64,000 bases of DNA from Rhodoferax sp. (GCF_030697375.1 NZ_JAUYQD010000062.1:1-64000); one strand, 5' to 3'. Positions 1 to 8,077 are shown, counted from the stretch's first letter. The notes: generated from the sequence alone by a model not told the origin. A program made the numbers and translations.

Positions 1-137
1 GCCACATCGATTGCCGTCGAATCACCGTTACCCACCAGATTCCAACCCGCTGTCAGGTTGATTGTTGTGGCTGCACTGGCAAGCCCCGGCAAAAGCAGAC
101 TCGGTAAAAGAAATGCACGAATAAGGTTTGAACGCAT
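1..137 (-). CDS. Exported GWNL-module protein (5' end only)
   Basis: Only the first 45 codons lie in the window. They encode a clear Sec signal peptide (basic start MRSNLIR, a hydrophobic Leu/Pro run, cleavage after ASA) followed at once by TTINLTAGWNLVGNGDSTAI. The GWNLVGN stretch closely matches the GWNLLGNSNSAALDV module near the C-terminus of the large propeller protein at 3911-7717, so the two proteins share a domain. It lies downstream of the pseudopilin genes on the same strand, which fits an envelope or secreted protein linked to that machinery. The start ATG at 137 has a GAAAG sequence a few bases upstream. The function is unknown. Confidence 0.75.
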   Translation of the reverse strand, partial: MRSNLIRAFLLPSLLLPGLASAATTINLTAGWNLVGNGDSTAIDV

Positions 138-307
138 GGAAGCTTTCTGAAATGGGTGGAGTCGGAAGAATTAGGCTTTTAAACAATTCGACTTATAAAT
201 CGTTAAGGACTATATCCCCGCTAAAACAATAAAGATATCCCCCAAATGGGGGATACGCACGCATTGCGCCGGGATCATGATATGCATCAAATGCACGTTC
301 AACATCG
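138..307. other. Intergenic region with AT-rich promoter-like sequence
   Basis: The 170-base gap separates the last pseudopilin from the partial exported-protein gene. It is AT-rich and holds a perfect palindrome (listed separately). On the minus strand TATAGT, near 211-216, is a possible -10 element between that palindrome and the gene starting at 137. No gene was seen. Confidence 0.4.
236..255. promoter_or_regulatory. Perfect 8+8 palindrome, candidate operator
   Basis: The sequence is TATCCCCC-AAAT-GGGGGATA, two perfect 8-base arms around a 4-base spacer. It lies about 100 bases upstream of the exported-protein start at 137 and just downstream of the last pseudopilin. The symmetry and length suit a dimeric helix-turn-helix regulator. 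There is no T-run on either side, so it is unlikely to be a terminator. The regulator is unknown. Confidence 0.5.
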
Positions 308-913
308 TTACCCTCCTGATTCTGCGGGTCGCCCCCCACCTAAGGCGACCGGACGGTACATAAATTTCCAGTCGCGATAGCTATATGATTCGGGAACCAA
401 TGGTGCGAGTTGCACAGATGATGAAGCGGCTACAAGCGGTGACAAATCGGAAGATTTACTTGGCTGGACAAGGGGATTGGGTACCCGGAGCACCGCTGCG
501 AAATTGCTATTTTCGGGTTCGAAGTTGGCGCGTTTCAAGGGTTCACGATCTGAACGACTGTGGACGCCCATGATGCCACCCTCGGGTGCCAAAACTAAAG
601 CCCAGTCTGCTTTTCCGCTTATGGGATCAATGAACAACCTGCGCAAATGCCTACGGGGAGTGGGCGAGCGCGGATCAAGCAACAAATCCTCCAGCGTGGA
701 CGGGTACTTCCCTGCCACCGGCCCTGATTGAAAGTAGCTGCGAATCGCCTGACGGAACTGGTTGCCCACAAAGAGCAGCTCGTCCTCTCTCTCAGCACGC
801 TCGGTGGATGCAAGTAAACGTGCCGCGCCTACTGATCCCATCCCAAAGAAGACTACTGCAATCAGCAACCCGATATAGGTGAAGCCGACCTGACATCGCC
901 TACCAGTTAGCAT
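308..913 (-). CDS. Type II secretion pseudopilin-like protein
   Basis: This 201-residue protein begins with a prepilin-type segment: basic MLTGRRCQ, then VGFTYIGLLIAVVFFGMG. It is the least canonical of the three pseudopilins, with GFTYIG in place of GFTLIE and so no Glu at position +5 of the processed form. A soluble domain follows, with a helix rich in charged residues and then KYPSTLEDLLLDPR, which resembles the region after the pilin helix in GspG-like proteins. Near the C-terminus it has SYRDW, matching the C-terminal YRDW and YANW of its two upstream neighbours. It overlaps the preceding pseudopilin gene by 14 bases and is probably co-transcribed. It is likely a minor subunit at the pseudopilus tip (inference). 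Confidence 0.75.
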   Translation of the reverse strand: MLTGRRCQVGFTYIGLLIAVVFFGMGSVGAARLLASTERAEREDELLFVGNQFRQAIRSYFQSGPVAGKYPSTLEDLLLDPRSPTPRRHLRRLFIDPISGKADWALVLAPEGGIMGVHSRSDREPLKRANFEPENSNFAAVLRVPNPLVQPSKSSDLSPLVAASSSVQLAPLVPESYSYRDWKFMYRPVALGGGRPAESGG

Positions 914-1301
914 AGGCCTCGCCTAAACGGGACACCCCCTGGGCACCGCTGCGAATGTCGTAGATCACTGCCGCATCCTCAGTACCCGGGAGTGGCATCA
1001 GTTGCCAAGTTTGGGCGCTGTCGGTGATAGGATCCACAGGAATAGACCGGAGATATCGTTTTTCAATTAGATCAGGGAGTGTCTGTGGATAGACTCCACG
1101 ATCGGCATAAAAGTGATCGATGGCTTCTCGGACCTGTGCAAGACTCGATTTCAATGCCGCTTCACGCGCGTCGTCAACACTGCGTAGATAGCGAGGCACC
1201 GCAATGGAAAGCAGCATGGCAATAATAGCCATGACGACCAACAACTCGATGAGCGTGAAACCACGGCGAAAAAATTTACCAGTCACGATAAGGTACGCCA
1301 T
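900..1301 (-). CDS. Type II secretion pseudopilin (GspG-like)
   Basis: This is a 133-residue prepilin-like protein. After a short basic leader it has the classic cleavage and helix motif RRGFTLIELLVVMAIIAMLL (Gly cleavage site, Phe +1, Glu +5), followed by RYLRSVDDAREAALKSSLAQVREAIDHFYADRGVYPQTLPDLIEKRYL, the GspG-type alpha helix and YPxxLxxL segment. It ends in AYANW. A prepilin peptidase elsewhere should process it. It overlaps both neighbouring pseudopilin genes (26 bases upstream, 14 downstream), so the three form one translationally coupled unit. The exact role (GspG, GspH or a related minor subunit) cannot be told from sequence alone. Confidence 0.85.
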   Translation of the reverse strand: MAYLIVTGKFFRRGFTLIELLVVMAIIAMLLSIAVPRYLRSVDDAREAALKSSLAQVREAIDHFYADRGVYPQTLPDLIEKRYLRSIPVDPITDSAQTWQLMPLPGTEDAAVIYDIRSGAQGVSRLGEAYANW

Positions 1302-1770
1302 TGCTGCCGGTGCCTGTACTTAGTGAATACACATCAAAAACGTCGTCACCCGCTTTCGGCGCGTCCGGTGGTGAGGCGTAACTGCGCAGGCCCCACATTT
1401 TCTTTGGCGATAACTCCGCTACCGCAAAGGGATCGCGCGGGATGCGGCGCAGAAAGTATATTTTTCTGGCATCCGGCGTCTTGGCATCGGCAACACCTTC
1501 AGTCAGCGCTGCCAATTCGGGCGGGTAGCCGGTGGCATCCACTTTGCGTGCAATACGTCCATCCTCAGTTGCTTTCCGGTACGCATCTATCGCCGTACGA
1601 ATCTCGCGCAATGACTGCCGCAATTCACGCTCTTTCAAACGGTGTTCTCCATAACGGATAAAGGGAATAGCGGCACTCGCCAAAATACCGACGATTGCGA
1701 CCACCACAACCATCTCTACCAGAGTGAATCCAGCACTTGCTGGATGACGAATTGAAGAATTGCGAATCAC
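1276..1770 (-). CDS. Type II secretion pseudopilin
   Basis: This 164-residue protein has the prepilin motif ASAGFTLVEMVVVVAIVGIL, with the leader before Gly and Glu at +5. The helix continues into RYGEHRLKERELRQSLREIRTAIDAYRKATEDG, and a C-terminal domain ends in GVPYRDW. It is the first gene of the three-pseudopilin unit; its ATG at 1770 faces a short divergent gap and then the opposite-strand gene at 1903. The C-terminal YRDW recurs in the other two pseudopilins and suggests a shared fold or docking element. It is probably an initiation or tip subunit of a pseudopilus built with the GspG and GspF encoded just upstream. Confidence 0.83.
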   Translation of the reverse strand: MIRNSSIRHPASAGFTLVEMVVVVAIVGILASAAIPFIRYGEHRLKERELRQSLREIRTAIDAYRKATEDGRIARKVDATGYPPELAALTEGVADAKTPDARKIYFLRRIPRDPFAVAELSPKKMWGLRSYASPPDAPKAGDDVFDVYSLSTGTGSNGVPYRDW

Positions 1771-1902
1771 TGACTACGTATTAATTATGCAAGGGGTGGT
1801 TTATCCAGTCCAATTACCCGGACAGCTAAAATGGCTTCGTCATTGTATGGCTGTCATTTCCGTTTGTTGAAAGCTCTTCTTGTACATATCTATAGGAAAT
1901 CC

Positions 1903-2211
1903 ATGAATCGCACCTGTCAATTGGTCGTATGGTTCGCAAGTTTAATGATCAGCGTCAACAGTTCGTTGGCGCAAGAGGCTGTTAAAACTGCTAAATCAAC
2001 CAAACCGCCTGCATCAACCGTAGCTCTTCCCGCTGGGATTACAGAGGAAATGTTGGCCCCCCCGCCCGTACCCCGCTTCATGCTTGAAAAGCCTGCTAAG
2101 CCACTGACGACTGACGAAATGGTTCAGCAAGCACGCGATGCTGAGATCAAAGCAGGAGTAGGACGCAAAGATATCGATAAAAAGGCGAAGGTACAAACAC
2201 CAAAACCTTAG
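1903..2211 (+). CDS. Small exported hypothetical protein
   Basis: The predicted protein has 102 residues. The start at 1903 is chosen over an in-frame ATG at 1831 because it begins a good signal peptide (MNRTCQLVVWFASLMISVNSSLAQ) and has AGGAAAT just upstream. The mature part is short, Pro- and Lys-rich and charged (KTAKSTKPPAS, APPPVPRFMLEKPAKPLTTDEM), and looks unstructured apart from a possible helix around TTDEMVQQARDAEIKAG. It sits inside the pseudopilus locus on the opposite strand and converges on gspF with an 18-base gap. I do not recognise a family. A periplasmic accessory role in secretion is only a guess from position. Confidence 0.6.
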   Translation: MNRTCQLVVWFASLMISVNSSLAQEAVKTAKSTKPPASTVALPAGITEEMLAPPPVPRFMLEKPAKPLTTDEMVQQARDAEIKAGVGRKDIDKKAKVQTPKP

Positions 2212-2229
2212 TTTGCAACGTCGTGGTCC

Positions 2230-3438
2230 TTACCTCACACTGTCTGCCAATTCAAATATTGGCAAATACATGAGCATGACAATACCGCCGATAAGTACCC
2301 CAATCACTACCATCATCAAGGGCTCCAAAAGTCGCACCGCTCTATCTACAGAACGTTCCAGTTCAGTATCCAGAAAGTCCGCTGCTCTCTCCATCATCTC
2401 ACCCATTTTCCCGGATCGTTCACCCACTGCAAGCAAGCGCTCGCTGACCACGGTGGTAAATCCTTCGCGGTGCAAAGCCACGGAGATAGGCAGCCCCTCA
2501 CTTACAGACAAAATTGCGCGTGCAATACTATGACGCGAGCGCAGGGGTGCTATTCCAGCAATCATTTGCAAAGACCGTACAGCAGGTATCCCTCCTCTCA
2601 ACAGCATTCCCAGCGAGCGATAAATACGCACCAGTTCAAATGCAAGAATACGCTCGCCAAGCCAGGGGAAGCGCCATGCCATACCCATGACCCAGCTTCG
2701 AGCAATCGGATGGGCCACCAAAACCCCAAACCCCACCAACACGCCAAGACTAAGAAGGCCCGCCCTCATGGGATTCTCGGCAATGGAAAGTCCCAATCGA
2801 ATGACGACTCCCGAAAGGTAGGGCATGTCATGCAAACGATCTATAAACACCACGCTGAATCTAGGCACCACATAGCCTAGCAAAAATGCAATCACCAACC
2901 CACCCAAAGAAAGAAGTAAGGCAGGGTAAATCAAAGCACCAACTAGACGACTGCGCAAAGCCTGGAATTGCGTTTCGTAAATTACAAAACGTTTTAGTGC
3001 CTCTGAAACGCCCCCAGTTTGCTCGCTGGCTTCGATAGCGGCCTGAAAAAGCGGAGGGAATATTTCTGGATAGGCCTCCAATGCTTGCGAGAATGAGAGT
3101 CCAGAGCGCAGACCCGTCTGCAATTGCGCCAATACTTGATGGTAGCTAGTGTCTAGCTCTTTCTCAGCCAAAGTATCCACCGCTTCTACCAGTTGCAATC
3201 CTGCTTCAAGCAACGACAGTAGCTGCTGGCAAAATACCAATAAGGGAAAACGAGATGTCTGCCTGCGTTTCCCCCCCTGAGACATTGTTTCGGCAGACAC
3301 AAGTGTTATGCCTTGCTCCACTAAATCAATGCGTAATTGCTCCACACTGGTAGCTACCCTTTCAACAAACCGGAAACCGCTTTGCTCACAAAAAACGCGC
3401 GCACGATAACGTACCGCGCCAGTTGAGGTTTCTGTCAT
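2230..3438 (-). CDS. gspF: Type II secretion inner-membrane platform protein GspF
   Basis: This 402-residue protein belongs to the GspF/PilC family. It has two related cytoplasmic T2SSF domains (about residues 65-190 and 270-395), each followed by membrane segments. Seen directly are LLSLLEAGLQLVEAVDTLAE, the membrane run LVGALIYPALLLSLGGLVIAFLLGYVVP, the second-domain motif LRGGIPAVRSLQMIAG, and the typical C-terminus MMVVIGVLIGGIVMLMYLPIFELADSVR. GspF organises the platform that couples the ATPase (GspE) to pseudopilus growth. Its ATG overlaps the stop of gspG (ATGA-type junction), so the two are co-translated. No gspE, gspD or gspL/M lies in the window. Confidence 0.93.
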   Translation of the reverse strand: MTETSTGAVRYRARVFCEQSGFRFVERVATSVEQLRIDLVEQGITLVSAETMSQGGKRRQTSRFPLLVFCQQLLSLLEAGLQLVEAVDTLAEKELDTSYHQVLAQLQTGLRSGLSFSQALEAYPEIFPPLFQAAIEASEQTGGVSEALKRFVIYETQFQALRSRLVGALIYPALLLSLGGLVIAFLLGYVVPRFSVVFIDRLHDMPYLSGVVIRLGLSIAENPMRAGLLSLGVLVGFGVLVAHPIARSWVMGMAWRFPWLGERILAFELVRIYRSLGMLLRGGIPAVRSLQMIAGIAPLRSRHSIARAILSVSEGLPISVALHREGFTTVVSERLLAVGERSGKMGEMMERAADFLDTELERSVDRAVRLLEPLMMVVIGVLIGGIVMLMYLPIFELADSVR

Positions 3439-3839
3439 TTACTGATATCAGCTGCTTCACCTTCGCCACCGGGCGCTCCGTCCTTGCCAAGAGAAATGAT
3501 TTCAAAATCGCCATTTGCACTTGGCGTGCGGTACAGATAAGGATTGCCCCATGGATCAGGCGGCGGCATTTTCTTAAGGTAGGGCCCTTGCCACCTAGGC
3601 TCTGTGGTTGGGCGGACAAATAGCGCATTCACCCCTTGCTCATTGGAGGGGAATTTACCGGTATCAAGACGGTATTGTTCGACCGCCTTCTCCAGCGCAT
3701 CGATCTGAGCAAGGGCGGCTTTGACCTCAGACTTGCCAATCTGCGCAAAGTATCTAGGACCAACATAGCCCACCAACAAGCCAATAATGACCATCACTAC
3801 AAGAAGCTCAAGTAGTGTGAAGCCTCTGTTGGACTCCAT
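3435..3839 (-). CDS. gspG: Type II secretion major pseudopilin GspG
   Basis: The canonical prepilin motif is MESNRGFTLLELLVVMVIIGLLVGYVGPRYF, then an alpha helix and the GspG signatures KFPSNEQGVNALFVRPTTEPRWQGPYLKKMPPPDPWGNPY and DGAPGGEGEAADISK (the Ca-binding loop and C-terminus typical of major pseudopilins). The start at 3839 (135 residues) is preferred over an in-frame codon at 3914 because a strong terminator hairpin lies between them at 3844-3881 and because the leader then has normal length. It overlaps gspF by 4 bases. GspG is the main subunit of the pseudopilus that pushes exoproteins through the outer-membrane secretin. Confidence 0.93.
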   Translation of the reverse strand: MESNRGFTLLELLVVMVIIGLLVGYVGPRYFAQIGKSEVKAALAQIDALEKAVEQYRLDTGKFPSNEQGVNALFVRPTTEPRWQGPYLKKMPPPDPWGNPYLYRTPSANGDFEIISLGKDGAPGGEGEAADISK

Positions 3840-3843
3840 ACGT

Positions 3844-3881
3844 AAAACAGCAAAACGGCCTTTCGGCCGGTTTGCTGTTTT
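3844..3881 (-). terminator. Strong hairpin terminator of the large propeller gene
   Basis: Arms 3844-3860 and 3865-3881 match at 16 of 17 positions around a four-base loop (GAAA on the minus strand). The minus-strand 3' arm ends in TTTTGCTGTTTT. It begins 30 bases after the stop of the 1268-residue gene and ends just before the gspG start, so it separates the abundant exported protein from the gsp genes or lets only partial read-through occur. Confidence 0.8.
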
Positions 3882-3910
3882 CGGGCGAACAAACGCCAAG
3901 CTGCCGAAAA

Positions 3911-6900
3911 TCATGGTTTATTAATCCAAAAACCGACGCCTGGCAAGAGCACGTTGGCGCCAAAATCCAAATATCCTTTGCTTGTAGTGTATGCAAGCAG
4001 CCCATTGGTGTTATCCAGCGATGGAGCATAGAAATACCATGACGACTGAACGCTGTTCCACGCCCAAAGGGTGGTGAGTACCGGAGCAGCAACCACTCCA
4101 GCGCTCGGCGGGGTGAGGCTCAGTCCATTGTTAAATGCACGTGGAGTCTTGTTATCCCCTATAGCGGCCAAACTCCATCCTGAATTCAATATGGACGCAA
4201 AAGATGCAGAAGTGATTGCTTCACCTGCCGGCAGTGTCGCATTAAAAATCGTTTTTGCATTCACCCAAAAACCCTCGCCACCAGCGACTGTAGTCAACAC
4301 GTCGTAACCCTTGCTTGCCGCATATGCGGCTAAAGCAGCACTGTCCATACTTGGTGCATAGAAGGCCCACTTGCCAGTTGCAGAAACCCATTTCCATACG
4401 GTAATCACTTTGGATGCATCGCCAAAAGTAGCAGCCACGTCAAGTGCAGCGCTATTGCTGTTGCCAAGCAAATTCCAACCAGCTACAGCATTCAGGCTTC
4501 CGCTACCACCACCAGTAGCACCGCACTGATAACAGAAGGGAATGATGGACTGAGCCGCATGCATGGTGTTGTTGCCATCTACCACTGCCACCATCAATAC
4601 GTATTTCGCACCCGCTGTTAGCGTTGGGAGTCCAGCAAAATTGATGGGAGATGGCGTTGACCCGATAAACCACAACTGCTGACCAATACTTCCATTGGCG
4701 TTGGTGGAATATACGTTCGCCTGGACTCGCATGTCGCTCGTAAGTGCGGGGGCTGTGAAGGAGACGCCCGATAGCGAGGCAGCACTTGCATCAGGGACAA
4801 TCGGTATATTCGCTGGATAGTTACTGGCGTCGGCAAACCGGTCTACCGTCAAAGTGGCAACCGTAGGCAAGCCACCATTGCTGTAACTCACGGTTGAAGT
4901 ACAAGTGAACGGCGTCGCCGGTTGTGCCCCCCCAAGATTCACATTGAACCACTCATACCCGGCGCTCATCGCTGAATTGAATTGTCCAGACGCCACCGCA
5001 TTATTGGGACATTGAATCAGATATGAAGCATGCCCATCTCCTATGCTTCTTGGATATCGCACACCAAGACCGAAGTCCTCAGGACCTGTTCCCTTGTTGC
5101 GACTTATCCAAATCTGGTCGAAATTGGTGCCAACACCAACGATTCCAGCGCATTGAAAACAAAACGACTCTTCGCGCATTGCACCATATGTGGTATTTGT
5201 AGCGATGTCTTGTTCCTGCGTCTGCACTAACACCTTGTACAACGTGCCCGCAATCAACGTGGGGCCACCGTAAACTACCGATGTCCCTGTGAGATTGAAG
5301 GCCGACCATACGTGCACATTGTCGGCAGCGGTCTGCACATTGATTCCATAAGTGAGAGCGCCAGCAACTGTGGGTGGTGACCAACTAAATACAGGTGTAG
5401 CTTCAGTGACATTTGCGCCACCAGAGGGGTGAATATTAGTCGGGAACTTGGTGTTGTACCCATTTGCCCGCATAGAGAAGATCGTAGTGGTTACAGCCCC
5501 TACTTTAGGAGTTACGGTCGCCGTGTAAACAGTGCCAGTCGTAGGCATCGAGTTGCCAAACTGCAAGTCTGCATGCCATGACTGGTCTGACCAGTAGTTG
5601 GCTATAGCCGACTGCCCACCGCCAACAACTGTGATTCCAGACAATGTCTGCCCAATATCCTTCGCTCCGTAACTTACACCATAGCCAATCGGACCACCAT
5701 TGGTCCAAGCTCCAAAATACTTCCACTCATTGGCCGCAGGTGCATCTACATAGGAGAATAAACCAGCACCCCGCGAAGCCGCAAACGCACCACCACCGTT
5801 TCCAGCTGCTGCGACCGAGTTGATCAAGTTGCTTGTCAGGCCAACGCTGTCGTTTTTCCACGTCACGCCAGCATCGTTACTGGTAAAGATCCCACCATTG
5901 CCCTCATTGTCCCAAGCACTAGCAACAAGGGTGTTGTCATCGCCAACAATTTTTACCTCCTTGATCATTTTCCCGGCCAGTCCAGGCAATTGGGTCCACG
6001 TGGCGCCGCTGTCGGTTGATTTATAAACCCCATTAGATGAAAGGGGTGCTCCTACTGCATTGGTATTGAAGGCTCCTGCATACACCGTTGATGTTGTCGC
6101 CTGATCAATCCACACATGACTGGCAGACAAATTTTGATTAGAGGAATTTTTTGGTGCAAAAGCAAAAACCCAGTTTTCACCACCATCAGTACTCTTATAA
6201 ACACCAGCCTCAGTAGAAATATAAACCAGTGCACCCACCGCAGTGAGATGATGCACTTTAAGCGCATCACCACTCAACCCACTATTGCGAGCAGTCCAGC
6301 TCACACCGTCATTGGCGGAGTAGTACACACCAGCGCCATATAGAGATACGTATAACCCAGTGGCGTTACTTGAATCAATTCGCAGGCTGGGGTTACGGTA
6401 AACCAAATTCGTCGGCAATCCGACATTCATCGTTTGCCATTGCGAACCGTTGTATTTAAATATGCCAAAACTGCTGGTGGCCGCATACACAGAAGTGCCC
6501 CGCACCTGCACATGACCGTGTGCCATGCTTGGCAAAGCAGGCATCTTGCTCCACTGACTTGTAGCAATGGAGCGCTCATATACACCATCGGCTGCACCAG
6601 CGTACCATTTCCCAGTGTTGTCTACAGAAATATTGCTAATCATGCCCCCCGCCAGGCCTGCCCCTCCCTTAACCCAATTGGTACCACCATCGACACTCTT
6701 AAAAGGCCCGGCCACTGTGCCTGCGTAAAAAGTAGGTGCACTACCAAAAACAAATCTTGCCGCAGGCAGAGCACTTTCAGCAGCAAACAATGTCCAAGTG
6801 TTGCCGCGATCATTGGACTTGTAGGTGCCAGCACCATCCAACGACAAAAACAGAGTATCAATATTGTTAAAGTTGACTGCGCCCAAGGGGATCGGGTTAC

Positions 6901-7717
6901 TGGGCAGACCCGTGTTGCTAGCTATCCAATCGGCACCGCCATTTTCAGAGACAAACACACCAGCACCTTCGACAGTGGCGATCAAGCGCAAAGTAGCTAC
7001 GTTGCTGCTATTGGTATATGAAAGCCATGTGACACTGTAAATTACAGCCCCATTGGGTCCGCTGGGGCTGCTAGGGAGCGCACTCCATGTGCTGCCCGCG
7101 TCCATAGATTTGTAAATACCGCTATTGGTATTGGCCAACAGGTAATCAGTGCCTGCCGGATTCACTTGACTAATGGAATTTACGCGAGCGTTCGATGGCA
7201 ACCCGCTTGCCAGCGACCAACTGGCACCCAGATCAGAATAATACACACCGCTGGCCAATTGGCAATCGGTGCCAGCTAGCAGCCGCGTGCTTAACCCACG
7301 TATCGCAGTCACATAGGTACAACCGAGCCCAGCATTAATCGGAAGGAAACTGGCGCCACCGTCCGTGCTTTTAAACACACCACCGCCACTGGTTCCAGCA
7401 AATACCTTGTACGTTGATGGGTCCGTATTGCTGGTCGTTCCAGAACTCACCAAGCCAGCTCTCACACGAAGGCTCCCCAACCCATTGTTGGACGCCGTCC
7501 AGTTGACTCCCCCATCAGAACTTTTGTGCAGCCCACCACCATCGGTCATAACCCAATACTGACCATCAGGTGTCATGTTCGAATATCGGACATAACCGCC
7601 ATACCCTGGCGTACCAGAACCAGTGACAGGAACCCAATTCGCAAAGCTTGCCGCACTGAAAAGTGAAACGACAACAGCCGTTAGACCAAGACGCAGTGAA
7701 AGGGAAAGTGATTTCAT
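3911..7717 (-). CDS. Giant exported beta-propeller protein with tandem GWNL modules
   Basis: This 1268-residue protein has a signal peptide (MKSLSLSLRLGLTAVVVSLFSAASFA). Residues of about 45-665 hold some 13-14 repeats of BNR/VPS10 type with the pattern G-V-Y/F-K-S-T/x-D-G-G-x-x-W, for example GVYKSTDGGENWVF and GIYKSMDAGSTWS. That number fits two seven-bladed propellers (inference). Next come Ig- or fibronectin-like segments, two of which end in a CxxC motif (FCFQC and FCYQC). The last 190 residues contain two tandem modules beginning GWNLLGN and GWSLAAI, each followed by a W(K/A)W, FYAPS(M/L)D and GxGFW(V/I)N pattern. It is probably surface-exposed or secreted, and it sits directly upstream of gspG. 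The ligand or substrate is unknown. Confidence 0.85.
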   Translation of the reverse strand: MKSLSLSLRLGLTAVVVSLFSAASFANWVPVTGSGTPGYGGYVRYSNMTPDGQYWVMTDGGGLHKSSDGGVNWTASNNGLGSLRVRAGLVSSGTTSNTDPSTYKVFAGTSGGGVFKSTDGGASFLPINAGLGCTYVTAIRGLSTRLLAGTDCQLASGVYYSDLGASWSLASGLPSNARVNSISQVNPAGTDYLLANTNSGIYKSMDAGSTWSALPSSPSGPNGAVIYSVTWLSYTNSSNVATLRLIATVEGAGVFVSENGGADWIASNTGLPSNPIPLGAVNFNNIDTLFLSLDGAGTYKSNDRGNTWTLFAAESALPAARFVFGSAPTFYAGTVAGPFKSVDGGTNWVKGGAGLAGGMISNISVDNTGKWYAGAADGVYERSIATSQWSKMPALPSMAHGHVQVRGTSVYAATSSFGIFKYNGSQWQTMNVGLPTNLVYRNPSLRIDSSNATGLYVSLYGAGVYYSANDGVSWTARNSGLSGDALKVHHLTAVGALVYISTEAGVYKSTDGGENWVFAFAPKNSSNQNLSASHVWIDQATTSTVYAGAFNTNAVGAPLSSNGVYKSTDSGATWTQLPGLAGKMIKEVKIVGDDNTLVASAWDNEGNGGIFTSNDAGVTWKNDSVGLTSNLINSVAAAGNGGGAFAASRGAGLFSYVDAPAANEWKYFGAWTNGGPIGYGVSYGAKDIGQTLSGITVVGGGQSAIANYWSDQSWHADLQFGNSMPTTGTVYTATVTPKVGAVTTTIFSMRANGYNTKFPTNIHPSGGANVTEATPVFSWSPPTVAGALTYGINVQTAADNVHVWSAFNLTGTSVVYGGPTLIAGTLYKVLVQTQEQDIATNTTYGAMREESFCFQCAGIVGVGTNFDQIWISRNKGTGPEDFGLGVRYPRSIGDGHASYLIQCPNNAVASGQFNSAMSAGYEWFNVNLGGAQPATPFTCTSTVSYSNGGLPTVATLTVDRFADASNYPANIPIVPDASAASLSGVSFTAPALTSDMRVQANVYSTNANGSIGQQLWFIGSTPSPINFAGLPTLTAGAKYVLMVAVVDGNNTMHAAQSIIPFCYQCGATGGGSGSLNAVAGWNLLGNSNSAALDVAATFGDASKVITVWKWVSATGKWAFYAPSMDSAALAAYAASKGYDVLTTVAGGEGFWVNAKTIFNATLPAGEAITSASFASILNSGWSLAAIGDNKTPRAFNNGLSLTPPSAGVVAAPVLTTLWAWNSVQSSWYFYAPSLDNTNGLLAYTTSKGYLDFGANVLLPGVGFWINKP

Positions 7718-7790
7718 GGGCCCCCCGAATTTATGGTTGAAGCAATCCTTGGAGAATCGAACCTTCGTTGCCAGGGCATCGTAGCACTTA

Positions 7791-7825
7791 TTTCTTGCGT
7801 GTTAGCTGTTTCTTGCGCGTTAGCT
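7791..7825. repeat. Tandem direct repeat upstream of the propeller gene
   Basis: Two 17-base copies, TTTCTTGCGTGTTAGCT and TTTCTTGCGCGTTAGCT, differ at one base and are separated by one base, giving an 18-base period. They lie about 75-110 bases upstream of the start at 7717, within the 245-base gap between that gene and tRNA-Val. This could be paired binding sites for a regulator or a simple duplication. Confidence 0.5.
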
Positions 7826-7910
7826 CGCCGCAGCCGCATCAACGATACAAGGCTTAATCGATAAACCAACCAAAAAAAATTCTCACCAACACAGCAAAAA
7901 CAACACACGC

Positions 7911-7946
7911 AAAAAAACCTCGTAAATCAAAAATTTACGAGGTTTT
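7911..7946 (-). terminator. Terminator after tRNA-Val
   Basis: Perfect 14-base arms (7914-7927 and 7933-7946) surround a 5-base loop, and seven T residues end the minus-strand transcript. It lies 16 bases beyond the 3' end of tRNA-Val and closes the dnaQ-tRNA transcript. Confidence 0.85.
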
Positions 7947-7962
7947 AAGTGCACCAATAATT

Positions 7963-8037
7963 TGGTGGGCAGTACAAGTTTCGAACTTGTGACCCCTGCA
8001 GTGTGAATGCAGTGCTCTACCCCTGAGCTAACCGCCC
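7963..8037 (-). tRNA. tRNA-Val (anticodon CAC)
   Basis: On the minus strand the gene starts GGGCGGT and ends ACTGCCC-A-CCA, with a seven-pair acceptor stem (one G-U). The D arm contains TAGCTCAGGGGTAGAGC. The anticodon stem is CTGCA/TGCAG with loop TTCACAC, giving anticodon CAC, which reads the valine codon GTG. The T arm has ACAAG-TTCGAAA-CTTGT. The CCA end is encoded. It lies 40 bases downstream of dnaQ on the same strand and is probably processed from that transcript or a nearby one. Confidence 0.95.
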
Positions 8038-8077
8038 TGAATTCTGTTCAGGTAAGCCTAAAATTATACAACAAATT

